Source of the DNA: Chionoecetes opilio
Taxonomy: Eukaryota; Arthropoda; Malacostraca; Decapoda; Majidae
DNA: 64,000 nt
Direction of reading: 5' to 3'
Assembly: GCA_016584305.1 (NCBI GenBank)
Contig: JACEEZ010018170.1
Location: 486,193 to 550,192, forward strand
Below, piece after piece: positions 41,963 through 52,874 of the stretch. Under the pieces are notes generated by a model, which saw only the letters and a list, made by a program, of their open reading frames with translations, made no database searches and was not told the DNA's origin. The position numbers were made by a program, and so were the translations under genes. The stretch's first letter is position 1. The number at the start of each line of letters is the position of its first letter.

Positions 41963-43603
41963 CCCGCACCACATGACGCCACGCTCTTGACTCTTCTTGA
42001 CACAAAGCTACATTAATGTCATGGATATTTTAGTACTGTCCATCCGCTGGGTGAGTCGTGAAGGCTAGTGGTGGGGATCAAGTTGCCATCACGTCAGTCA
42101 TGTCATTCCTGGAGTGCAGTGTGTTGACATGCCCAGCCACTGCCTCCCTAACTGGAGTGTGATTCTATTCTTCAGCCTCACTCTACTCTCTTATTGCAGA
42201 ATTTTAATTGTAATCCTATGCCTATTTATCTGCACTAATACTTTCTCCCTCATATTTATGTTTTGCTTCTTGTCATGTCCTCACCTTTTGTGTTGTTTAT
42301 GCCACAGTAGCTCATGTTTTTGCATTGTGGGGCTGGGTTAGATAGTGGCTGTTGAGGTTAGTAACAGAGGGAGACAGGGATGGTCATCTAGTCTGGGGCT
42401 CTGGGTTAGGTGGTAAGATATTTCTATAATTCAGTGTTGTATTATTTATTACTCAAAGAGGGAACGTGCTACCCAGGTAGACGTCGGTTCACCTACCCCG
42501 GCTGGCTTACTGTTGGGCCGGCTGGGTGTCAGTTTATTCCTGTGTTTCGTGATCCCAGGTTTAGATAGTTTCAGGCCTAGTTAGTTCCTATAAATTGGTG
42601 CACATTGCCAGGTTGATCTTAGGTCATGGTTGGTGAGGGTGTGTTGCTGAGGAAGGGTTGTGTGTTGCTCCTACAAGACTGTTGGTGCTCGTGAAATCCA
42701 GGGTCTGATAGTCACTTGCTTCCTTGCAGATCCCTTGAAGAACTATTATTTATTGAGTAGTTTTTTCTATTTATTTTTCATATTGTAGGTTTGCAGGCTC
42801 TTTGCCAGCTGTTGTGATTCTATATAAGACGTTGACAAAAGATATTCTTAAAATTTCCCATTCTAACATCCATACATGATGAGTCTGCTTTGGAGGAATT
42901 ATGCGGAAACTTGCACTCAGTGCTGTGTGGTACACCTTAAGAATGATGATTATGTTGATAACTGCTTGAAGAGAAATTGATTAGATGTAATGGATGATGT
43001 AATTGTGGATTCTGTGGTGATGAGCTTATTATCACAAAAATTTGTCGAGTGGAGTAAGTTAATGGAGAACCAGCCTACTGTAGACCAGAATTATCCCGCA
43101 TCATGACCTCCCCCGTGCCCAGTGCCTTGATACCAGGGTCCATGACAACTGTTAGCTGCTGTAGACGTAACGGCCATCATGTAGCAAAACCCTCTTGACA
43201 CCTTTCAGCATCCAGGCGTCGATGTCACTTTTCTACATACACTCGGCAGAAGTGTTCCGTCAAGCTTTCCCTGATGGCTATTGAGGAATGCCACTGTGGG
43301 ACATCATTTGGCTGTTATCTGTATGATGTGTGGCATTGGTTGCGATGGGAATGAAGTCTGTCTGAAAAGGGAAGTCTCGGTATATAATAGTTTTGCTTGA
43401 TAGGAAGGATCATCTTGATAGAAGTACAAAATTTTATTATATTTGCAACATGTACTTAGGCCATTTAATTTGTCGGGTCGTTCTTGTGTGTTGCTCCTGC
43501 ATAAGATCTTTGGAGTAGATCTGTGTGGATTTTAATGTGTGTAAAGTATCTCCGAAGGAATTATTTCAGTACATGGTATTATTTTCAGTGCCACTGAATC
43601 TGT

Positions 43604-43817
43604 TTAACCCCTTAAGACCCAGAACATTATTTTCCATTGTAATTTGGCAACCACTAGATAATTTTTAGTGAATATAAGCAATATTTTATAGATATGACCT
43701 GTTTAGTATCCATATCCACTAACTAATTTGGTATATGAAGTTAGTTTTCGTAATTTTATGGCTAACTACATACATTTTTTTTATAGCAAAGGAAATATCT
43801 GGGTGCGAAGGGGTTAA
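43604..43817 (-). mobile_element. piggyBac-like MITE, copy 11
   Basis: TTAACCCCTTAAGACCCAGAAC..GGTGCGAAGGGGTTAA. Confidence 0.8.
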
Positions 43818-44101
43818 ATCTTTAATGGACAGAGGAATGAGTTGTCATGCTTTAAGGCAGCGTGAGGAAGCTACTTTGGCGGGCAGGAGAATACTTTACC
43901 CTCTGTGCCTAGTGACTTGGGTGCTCTGTGAACTACTCCTAGCTTGGGATTCAGGCCGAGGCAGGAGATGGCCAAGGATGTTCAGAAAGATCCTATGATT
44001 ATACTCCTTAGTCTAATTTTACCATTGCTACAGTGGTGTTTACATTCTTACTGTACAAGTCAGTTTGATGAGCTGTACCGTGTGTAAAATTCTAATCGTT
44101 C

Positions 44102-44386
44102 TTAACCCCTTCACGCCCAGATCTTTCCTTTGCTATATAAAATTGTCTGTTGTTAGCCATAAAATTACGAAAAGTAACTGAATAAACCAAATTAGTTAGT
44201 CGACAAGGATACTAAACAGGTCATTTCTATAAAATATTGCTTGTATTCACAAAAAATTACATAACCTTGTAGTTGGTACTTGCAAAGTGTCTAGATAGGA
44301 TCAAAATATCTTATATATATCACTAAAAATCATCTAATGATACCCAAATTTCAATGGAAATTACGTACTGGGTCTCAAGGGGTTAA
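44102..44386 (+). mobile_element. piggyBac-like MITE, copy 12, with ~70-bp internal insertion
   Basis: TTAACCCCTTCACGCCCAGATC..TCTCAAGGGGTTAA. It is longer than the other copies because of extra sequence around 44255-44325. Confidence 0.8.
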
Positions 44387-45053
44387 TTGAATGATCAGCT
44401 GTGAATAATTTGAGTTGAATTTAGGAAATCAGTGGGCCCTGTATTTAATTCTTACATTATAGTTAAGGTCGGGGAAAGTTGAACCCTTGCCAGACACTGA
44501 CCCGCTGTTTGCTGTGAAGAAAAGACAAAATCTGGTGAAGCATTGATGGTGCCTAATGTGTTGCCTCAGGAGTCTCGTTCCTGCAGAATATCAAAATAAC
44601 GCTGAACAAGAATCATAAATAAAGATGACTTATACATTCCATTGTCTTTGCTTCTTCCAGATTGATTCCTTGGCAGGCGAATATAGTTTCTCATGTTGCA
44701 AAGTTGTAGTTTTTCAAGGATCTAAAATCACGGCTGTCAGGGATATTGACAGACTATTCTTGCCAGTACGTTTATTTTCCCAGGGAGAACGAGTAGAAGC
44801 TAGACATCACATAACATATTATTAAACAGTTAGTGTCATTTTTACAGATTGGCATTGACACATTGTTTGCTTCACAAACAGATCATGAAGACCATGAAGG
44901 TTTATGTATTGATTTGGTTAATTGCATTATGTATTTACCTATTGATAAACTGGTCATTCAAGCTTCACATTCCAAATTATATGACCAGATGCTTCTCTTA
45001 AGACTTGACATTCATTCCTGTTTCCCACAACTTGTATCTTTCCTTCCAGGTGT

Positions 45054-45348
45054 CTTACTACTGCCCGTTCCAGTTCCTAACCACATTTTTCCTCCCTTTC
45101 CCGACCTCCCTGTCTTGCGGACATTCTCCCGGAATCCCCCTCCTTCTCCCTGGAAAATTTAACCTCCTTCCTCCAACAAATCCACATCCTACATCTGATC
45201 TAACCACCCTGCTGTAACATTCCGTTCTTTCCCCTTCTCACCGTTTTGCTATTTTTCTATAACCCCTCCCCTTTTTTATGCTTTGCCATAGTGCCATATG
45301 ACCTCTGATGTCTGGCACATTCACCTTTTTTGGCATTAAATCAATCAA
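45054..45348 (+). mobile_element. Jockey-type LINE 3' end whose target duplication contains a splice acceptor
   Basis: Runs from cttactactgcccgttccag to the aatcaatcaa tail. It is flanked by a 13-bp direct repeat tccttccaggtgt at 45041-45053 and 45049+300 (45349-45361). The repeat includes the AG acceptor of the TRAPPC2 5'UTR exon. The same family is nested at 49938. Confidence 0.88.
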
Positions 45349-45369
45349 TCCTTCCAGGTGTGAGTGAAC

Positions 45370-48300
45370 ATGGCAGTGTCTGGGAACTACTACTTTGCCA
45401 TCGTGGGGCACCAGGACAACCCCATGTTTGAGATGGAGTTTGTGCCCACCAACAAGGAGCCCAAGGTAAACAGTGACCAGGAGGATTATAACTTCCCCCT
45501 CCCCCACTTCCACACACTGTTCGCGGTCTTCATAGGGATAGATAGGGAAGAGAGGTGGATGTAGGTAGAGTTAAGTAACAGGAACTACCTCATGTAGGTC
45601 TCACGGCCTCTTGTAGCTTCCTTATTTTCTTATGTTCTTATAATACACAGGCTGCCTCATGTAGTGTATTGCAGTATTGAGTGCGTTGTATTGTACATGT
45701 ACTGTATACTCTGCACCTCATGGTAATCATCTCTCACTCCACAGAAGGAAGACCACCGCCACCTCAACCAGTTCATCGCCCACGCCGCCCTGGACCTGGT
45801 GGATGAGAGCATGTGGACCACCACCAGCATGTACCTCCGCCTCGTCGACAAGTTCAATGAGTGGTAAGAACATAAGAAAATAAGGAAGCTACAAGAGGCC
45901 GTGAGACCTACACGAGGTAGTTCCTGTTACTTAACACTACCTACATCCACCTCTCTTTCCTATCCATGAAATTATCCAGCCTCCCTTTAAAGCTCTCTAA
46001 TGACTCAGCACTAACTACCTGTTTACTGAGTCCATTCCAATAATTTACCACCCTATTTGTGAACCAGTTTTTCCCTATTTCTTTTTTAAATCCACGCTTT
46101 TCCAGTTTGAAGAGGCCAATAAGCGAGAGAGAGGAACAGACACACAGATAGAGACTGACAGGCAGTGTTTTAAGAGATTTGTGGGATATGTGTACATTCT
46201 GTGGGGGGAATGTACTGTAGATTGAGATGAGAGAGAGAATTTTTAAAGGCCTGTTAGATGTGTGTATACATTCTGTGAAGGGACATACTGTAGGCGAGGG
46301 TTGAGAGAGAGAGACTGACTTTGACTTGACTTTTTATTGGCTATAAATACAAATCTTAGAAATTTTTTCACATAAGGAAAACAGGAAGCCTGCTACATGG
46401 GAGATATGCGTCTATGGATCACTGCAACATACATGGTGGATATTGGCGAAACACCACCTTTACAAGGGACAGCAGAAAAACAAGAGGCTTTCTGACCACA
46501 GGTACACAGTTCAGTTGCTAAAATGTGGTACAGGAGATTACAGCCATGTATACAAATCCGGCCACGTGACAAAGACTTCTCGGCGGTTCACCGCCCTATC
46601 CTGCATCTTGTCTTGAGAGGATCCTGCATCTTATTAACTGGGTCAGCGAGAATGGGGCCCATCAAGCCTGCGCTGCCTCAAGCATCAGGACCCTGCTGAG
46701 TTGCCCTTCCGGGGGCACGAGACAGCTTTGACTCCATCGACAGCTCAGTTATAAGATAAGGCTTCAGCTGAAGACATCTGCTTGGGGTCGATGCAACCTC
46801 CATCTGCAAATGGAGGAAAAAGAGTGAGTGAGAAATGCTGCAAACCTCAAACGGTCAGCAATGGTGGTGTCCTGGCTGCCTCACTGATGAGTAGTTCTGA
46901 TATTCTTAGTACATATAGTGTTTAATTTTGTGTAGAGTAAAGTAAAGATGGGGGCAAACGCTAAACTGCACATGGCCTCGGTGCTCATCTCCGTCGCATT
47001 AGCCCTTGAGGCTGTGGTGGGTTACAACCCACTACCCGGGACACAGGGCTAGTGTGACATCGGGGTTACCACAGTCACCTTCCCCAGGTTTCCCCAGGTA
47101 CCTATTTATCAACCGTCGCCGAAAGGAAGGATGAACAGCTGGATGGGCTGAACGCCGACTGCCCTGGCCGGGATTCGAACCCGCACCTGCGGATTTGTAG
47201 CTTGGCACACTGGCCACTACACCAAGGAGGCGCATGTAGGTAGAGGATGGTGATGTATTTGGTTGTTAACCCTTAAACGACCTCACCTCTTCAGCTCTTC
47301 TAAACAAGTGAATAAGCAGCACCCAAGCAAGACCTCCGCCTCACTTTTGTTGTGCTTCCTCAGGTACGTTTCGGCCTTTGTGACGGCCGGGAGGATCCGC
47401 CTCATCTGCCTCCATGACGTGAAGAACGACGACGGCATCAAGAACTTCTTCATGGAGATGTACGAGACCTACATCAAGGTGGGTATTGTGCGGTTTAGAC
47501 ACTCAATATGCACATGATGTCATTGTCTGTGCTGTTTACTCAATATGCACATGATGCCATTGTCTGTGCTGTTTACACACTCAATATGCACATGATGCCA
47601 TTGTCTGTGCTGTTTAGACACTCAATATGCACATGACGTCATTGTCTGTGCTGTTTACTCAATATGCACATGATGCCATTGTCTGTGCTGTTTAGACACT
47701 CAATATGCACATGATGCCATTGTCTGTGCTGTTTACACACTCAATATGCACATGATGCCATTGTCTGTGCTGTTTAGACACTCAATATGCACATGACGTC
47801 ATTGTCTGTGCTGTTTAGACACTCAATATGCACATGATGCCATTGTCTGTGCTGTTTAGACACTCAATATGCACATGACGTCATTGTCTGTGCTGTTTAG
47901 ACACTCAATATGCACATGATGTCATTGTCTGTGCTGTTTAGACACTCAATATGCACATGACGTCATTGTCTGTGCTGTTTAGACACTCAATATGCACATG
48001 ACGTCATTGTCTGTGCTGTTTAGACACTCAATATGCACATGACGTCATTGTCTGTGCTGTTTAGACACTCAATATGCACATGACGTCATTGTCTGTGCTG
48101 TTTAGACACTCAATATGCACATGATGCCATTGTCACTTGAGGTTAGCCTGGCCCAGAAAACTAACTCACCAAGAGCCTGTGATCCTCCACTGCAAGCACA
48201 CAGGGAAGTGAATCCGTCAGCAGTGTGATGGTAGAAGTGAAGCATGGCCACGGGGGCTGCAGTCAGTTCGTACACAAGTTGTTTCGTACACCAAAATGTT

Positions 48301-48942
48301 GTTTCGTAGTCTATATGAAACCATAGTCGTTTCGTACACTCAGCTCAGAGTTGAACTTGACTACTAGAGTTACGAAACGACACTAGGTATGTACGAAAAA
48401 ACTCAAAATCAGTGTACAAAACAACTAACAAAACCTGGGTCCGAAACAACTTGTGTATGGAACTCCCTGTAACCGGCCCCTGATCCAAGGGGTGGGACTT
48501 GTTCCGTGCCAAGTCACTTAGCACTGACCGTCCTGTCACTCAGGATAACAAGTAGTGTTACAACAAATATTGCATCTGTAGTGTTACATTGTGATATTGA
48601 AGAAATAGGACTATTGTAAGGCTATTGCAATGCTATTACAGTACAATGAACCTGTAATATTGTGTTTTGGTGATGGCAGGTTTCATGATGGGTTTTTCAG
48701 ATGGCAGTGTTTTGGTGATGGCAGGTTTCATGATGGGTTTTTCAGATGGCAGATGTCAGATTTTTGGTTTCACAATGGCAGTTGTTAGGCCATCATATTT
48801 AATGACAGGAAACTTCCAGTAAATTGATCTGCTTCTATTGCCTTCAGCATCCATGATCCTTCTAGCGCCAAACAGCCCCATCAAGTCTCCAGCATTTGAG
48901 AAGAAGGCATTGTTTTATGGCAGAAAGTATCTCACGGGCTAG
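45370..48942 (+). CDS. TRAPPC2: Trafficking protein particle complex subunit 2 (sedlin)
   Basis: Four coding exons, 45370-45465, 45745-45863, 47364-47482 and 48848-48942, in phase, give 142 residues (human 140). The protein is a small longin-fold subunit of the TRAPP complexes acting in ER-Golgi vesicle tethering. It is recognised by [67 protein letters not shown] and [20 protein letters not shown]. Exon 3 must use the donor gtattg at 47483, not gtgggt at 47479, to keep the frame into exon 4. Just after that junction the family's usual NPFY-type segment is replaced by MILLA. A 5'UTR acceptor ends at 45357. The exon 2 donor is the first base of a CR1 tail. Intron 3 carries a CRE-bearing minisatellite. 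Confidence 0.93.
45545..45642 (+). mobile_element. CR1-type LINE 3' end
   Basis: ggatgtaggtagagttaagt.. through tagcttccttattttctta, in TRAPPC2 intron 1, ~100 bp before exon 2. Confidence 0.8.
45866..46110 (-). mobile_element. CR1-type LINE 3' end fused to a splice donor
   Basis: Antisense. The exon 2 end GAGTG is followed immediately by gtaagaacataagaaaataa, so donor bases from about +3 on are element tail. The element reaches into the end of ORF2 (gtttttccctatttc). Confidence 0.88.
46930..47235 (-). mobile_element. tRNA-derived SINE, copy B
   Basis: On the minus strand the head has tggtgtagtggccagtg (A-box) and ggttcgaatcc (B-box). The body matches copy A, ending in a TTTAC repeat. It lies in TRAPPC2 intron 2. 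Confidence 0.85.
47497..48133. repeat. 41-bp minisatellite in TRAPPC2 intron 3, carrying CRE sites
   Basis: About 15 units of acactcaatatgcacatgac + gtcattgtctgtgctgttta-type sequence. At least seven units contain the perfect palindrome TGACGTCA; others have TGATGCCA or TGATGTCA. Confidence 0.95.
48265..48478 (-). mobile_element. GTTTCGTAC repeat element, copy 2
   Basis: Inverted relative of 30735-30925; shares cgtttcgtacactcagctca (reverse sense) and ends near ggaactccctgtaacc. Confidence 0.6.
48660..48752. repeat. 46-bp tandem duplication
   Basis: ggtgatggcaggtttcatga..cagatggcagtgtttt repeated twice, ~100 bp before TRAPPC2 exon 4. Confidence 0.9.
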
Positions 48943-49130
48943 GCAAAAGCAGCACCGATGAGTCTGATTTAGATCTGATAAGCTGCATGTGGGCATAATG
49001 AAGGGTGAATTATGACAGGATTTACAGCACAGTTCAATATCCTGGAAAGTATTATCTTAATTTAGGTCATTTTGGAACCTAGGGAGTGGGGTTGTAACAT
49101 GCAATTGCCTTTGTTGCCCTATTGCTCCTA

Positions 49131-49340
49131 TTAACCCCTTCACACTCACTTTTCCTTTGCTATATAAAAAAATTGTCTGTTAGCCATCAAATTACGAAAA
49201 ACAACTGAATATACCAAATTAGTTAGTCAACAAGGGTACTAAACAGGTCATATCTATAAGACATTGCTTATATTAACTAAAAATTGTCTAATGGTACCCA
49301 AATTACAAAGGAAATTACGTTCTGGGCGTGAAGGGGTTAA
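49131..49340 (+). mobile_element. piggyBac-like MITE, copy 13
   Basis: TTAACCCCTTCACACTCACTTT..GGGCGTGAAGGGGTTAA. Confidence 0.8.
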
Positions 49341-49487
49341 GAATATTTACTGGATGGGCATGAAGGAATTCGAATTGGGCTGAGGGAGGACAGTTGTCAC
49401 ATCACTCCCAAGTGCTCCTTTAGACATGGGGTTGGACACAGCCAGCTTAAAGTTACCTGATATGGAATAACTACTCCTTTCTCTATA

Positions 49488-49640
49488 CAGTAAAACCTCT
49501 CGTATTCGGACCCTCATTATTCGGACCTCCTCCTCGATCTTGTCTATATCCCCCCATATGTAATCCCCCCATTATTCGTATCCTTGCATTACTCAGACCA
49601 CTCCTTGGCCCAATTAGTCCGAATATGAGAGGTTTTACTG
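49488..49640. mobile_element. pogo/Tigger-type MITE
   Basis: TA-CAGTAAAACCTCTCGTATTC at the left and GAATATGAGAGGTTTTACTG-TA at the right: ~24-bp terminal inverted repeats with TA duplication, 153 bp, non-coding. Confidence 0.85.
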
Positions 49641-49937
49641 TAGAGTATTATATGGAAAAAGTGAGAAAAGGTACTGGGTTACTGGGTAATCCTGAATACT
49701 CGTACTCACGTTGATTACTATCTTCTCGGCATCTTTCATGAAAGTGATAACTGCCTGCTCAAATTAGTTCAGATCTTCCCTTAACTATCACTAGTATGTA
49801 TCTTATTCTCAGATCCTCTTACAGCCCTGCAACTTCTTCAAACTTTCCACTCATCCCACCCTATAGTCTTTGAAATCCTAGAATGGTTCTTCCCTTTATC
49901 TATATGACAAATCAGTTACCTTCTGACTGATTCCCAC

Positions 49938-50160
49938 TCATTTCTCCCGGAATCCCCCTCCTTCTCCCTGGAAAATGTAACCTCCTTCCTCCACAAATCC
50001 ACATCCTGCATCTGATCTAACCACCCTGCTGTAACATTCCGTTCTTTCCCCTTCCATCACCGTTTCGCTATTTTTCTATAACCCCCTCCCCTTTTTATGT
50101 TTTGCCATAGTGCCATATGACCTCTAATGTCTGGCACATGCACCTTTTTTGGCATTAAAT
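49938..50160 (+). mobile_element. Jockey-type LINE 3' end nested in an older copy
   Basis: ttctcccggaatccccctcc through the tail atcaatctatc. It is flanked by a ~10-bp direct repeat tcccactcat. Confidence 0.85.
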
Positions 50161-50731
50161 CAATCAATCTATCCCACTCATGTAGGCATCCCAGGAAATG
50201 AACCGGTAGATTCACCTGCCTGTTCTGCAGCTACAACTAACACACCACAACATTCCGTCCCAGCCTCATACCTCCCTCTCCTACTCAAGATGACAAACCT
50301 ACGAGACAAATAACTCTTAAAAATAAAGTCCGCACAATAAAAAAACTTATAAAACTATGGAAGAATCTCCACCATTGCACTAGATGGTGGACGAGAGCCC
50401 TAACTAGACTGCAAATAGGCCACACAAGACTCCTCACTCTCACTCAATGGCCTTAAACCCTTCCCCTATTTGCTCTCACTGTTATGTCCATCTGACAACC
50501 CACCATATCTTCCTGGATTAAACACAGTATTCACAAACACAAACACCTTTTCCCCTTTCGTATCCCATCTCGAGTTCCATCCTTGGCTGGCTGGTAAATA
50601 AAAAAAAAAATTCAATAACTATCATAATAACCTTACACAATATACATGTACCTACTCAACATGCCTTAAATTTCAACACTGCCATTTTCCCGATGCTTAC
50701 TAACTCTTACTCTTTTTTTTTGCTCTATCCC

Positions 50732-50945
50732 TTAATCCCTTCACACCCAGATCTTTCCTTTGCTATAAAAAATCATATGTTGTCGAGCCTTAAAATAACA
50801 AAAAGTTAACTGAATATACCAAATTAGTTAGTCGACAAGGATACTAAACAGGTCATATCTATAAAATATTGCTTATATTCACTAAAAATTGTGTAATGGT
50901 ACCCAAATTACAATAGAAATTACGTTCTGGGTGTCAAGGGGTTAA
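50732..50945 (+). mobile_element. piggyBac-like MITE, copy 14
   Basis: TTAATCCCTTCACACCCAGATC..GGTGTCAAGGGGTTAA, nested in the Jockey remnant. Confidence 0.8.
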
Positions 50946-51424
50946 ACACTACCTTTCATGAATTAGTGCCATATGGACTATGCTGTCTGGCACCAGAAAA
51001 CTTAGATTGACTGATTAATCAGTATTTGTATGAGTTACTGACAATGAAGGAATGAAAGTGATTTGTGATTTAGGGATGAAATTATCGTATCAGATTGTGG
51101 TTATTATGTACTTTCTATTATTTCTCAAAAGGAAGAGTTGCTAATCTACCTTCTCTTCCTCTACCAGTGATGTGAATGATTGTGTGTGTGCGATGTACAA
51201 AAATTAATAAAGTAGATGTTAGTTTGTTATCAGAGGTTTACCATACGTAATGTTTTGTTATTACTTCTGATGGGACCATAATGTGTGTGACCAAAGAATA
51301 AAGTAATTTAATTAATGTGCTACTCTAATTACTATCCTACACCCCTCCACCATCACCACTACCCTTCCCTCATGACCTCACCTCATGCTGGCTGTGCTCG
51401 TCCCTGCCAACACCAACACCATTC

Positions 51425-51760
51425 TGAAAAACAAAGAAAATAAGGAAGCTACAAGAGGCCGCGAGACCTACACGAGGTAGTTCCTGTTACTTAACACTAC
51501 CTACATCCACCTTTCATTCTCGTCCATGAATTTATCCAGCCTCCCCTTAAAGCTCTCTAATGACTCTGCACTAACTACCTGTCTACTGTGTCCATTCCAA
51601 TAATTTACCACCCTATTTGTGTACCAGTTTTTCCCTATTTCAGTTTTAAGTCTACGATTTTCCAGCATCTCTATTACTCTCTCCCTTTTGAAGAACAGAC
51701 CGATTACCTCATTGATTCTGAAAAAGAAAGAATAAGCTACCGGATACATAATAAACAAAA
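51425..51760 (-). mobile_element. CR1-type LINE 3' end with ORF2 C-terminus
   Basis: The minus-strand frame 51758-51501 encodes INEVIGLFFKRERVIEML.. [20 protein letters not shown] and [17 protein letters not shown], then the 3'UTR. This wording is the usual C-terminal tail of CR1/L2 reverse transcriptases. It identifies all the short tails in the window. Confidence 0.85.
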
Positions 51761-51849
51761 AACAATTACATCAGAAATAAACAATGGCAATGTTGTGAGG
51801 AGCAAGCAGTGTTTAGAAATGGGCCTATGAGAATGATAATCAAGAAAAT

Positions 51850-51990
51850 TTCTGCAAAAGACAAAATGGTGTATGCTGTTTACATGGATTTAGAGAAGGC
51901 ATATGACAGGACAGAGTGGGAGGCAATGAGGGATGTATTGAAGATTTATGGAGTAAGTGGAAGTTAGTTGTATGGAGTGAAGGCATCCTA
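51850..51990 (+). pseudogene. Reverse transcriptase fragment (motif A region)
   Basis: Encodes VYAVYMDLEKAYDRTEWEAM then VLKIYGVSGS and a stop. The D of MDLEKAYD is the first RT catalytic aspartate. Only this piece survives. Confidence 0.65.
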
Positions 51991-52334
51991 CAGGAGATGT
52001 CAAGGTGTCTTGGATGCATCATCCAAGGTCAGGAGATTACACACACCTAGCCGGTGTGTGTAGTGTTGAAGTCAGAGGGAGGGAGGGAGGTGAAGGGTTC
52101 AAGGTAGCTATAATAGGTAAGTACAAGGCTTAGTGCTTGTGGGCTCTTCAGGCCCATGTATTGATGTTTGTAGTAGTAGTATATATTAGACAGCAATGCG
52201 AGTGCTAACTCCAATCGTGTTGTTGCTGTCGCTGGTCACTGGTCAAAGTGCCTCGGGTTAGACCATCTACCACCACCGTAGCCTGCCTCACCCCAGCCCC
52301 ACGCCTGTCCTGCAAGCCACACACACACGCATGC

Positions 52335-52625
52335 ACACGCACACAGGGATAGTAAGGGATAGCACGCTCGGTTCACAACCGAGAAGTCCCGGGTTCGATC
52401 CCCGGGCGGAGCGGAAACAGATGGGTTGTTTCCTTAATACCCGAGCCCCTGTCCACCCAGCAGTGAATGGGTACCGGGTGTTAGCCGGGGTTTGTGACCT
52501 GCTCTCCGGGGTGCTGGCTTCGGCCAACACAAAGCACTAAGGATGAATGATAAAAATGTTGATATGGAGACGGGGCCACACGAGCATTGCTCTGGCCCTG
52601 TAAAATACAACTAGATGAATACACA
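52335..52625 (+). mobile_element. tRNA-derived SINE (different family; Val-like head)
   Basis: The head has an anticodon-arm-like ctcggttcacaaccgag (CAC in the loop) and a perfect B-box with stem cccgggttcgatccccggg. An unrelated body follows (gagcccctgtccacccag..aatacaactagatgaatac). The head lacks a proper acceptor stem, so it is not a functional tRNA gene. Confidence 0.75.
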
Positions 52626-52874
52626 CAAACGTAAGTCCATGAGTCTACTGAGTTTGTGAAATGCGGCAAGACGTTACCGCAGAGTTTTTCTTGTAATCTA
52701 ATACTCCTAAAAGTGTTTTTAGCCCAAAACCCCCCTTCAAAATTATTCAATCGACATGGGACCAAGACGCTTACCACCTACGATTTATTTGCGATTTTTT
52801 GAGTCTATTCTCATCAAAATTGAATTCAGAGTTTCGGCTACCCAAAACAGACAGACACATAGCTACTCCAATAA

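Larger units (their letters stand above)
40321..44640. other. 3'UTR and intergenic region
   Basis: Downstream of the Myb/SANT-like stop. It contains a truncated Jockey end and two MITEs, listed separately. No coding exon was recognised. The 3' end of the transcript cannot be placed. Confidence 0.5.
49700..51010 (+). pseudogene. Jockey-type LINE remnant (RNase H-like end and 3' end), with nested insertions
   Basis: Decayed coding sequence includes HVGIPGNEPVDSPAC, WWTRALTRLQIGHTRLLTLT and later LAGW. This is the usual wording of the C-terminal region of Jockey-like ORF2. It is split by a younger truncated copy of its own family at 49938-50160 (flanks tcccactcat) and by a piggyBac MITE. The end near 50970 (tgccatatggactatgctgt) resembles the short tails elsewhere, linking those tails to this LINE family. 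Confidence 0.65.

Noticed and set aside
52340..52415. A tRNA-Val gene
   Set aside because: B-box and anticodon arm are good, but the acceptor stem does not pair and a SINE body follows.
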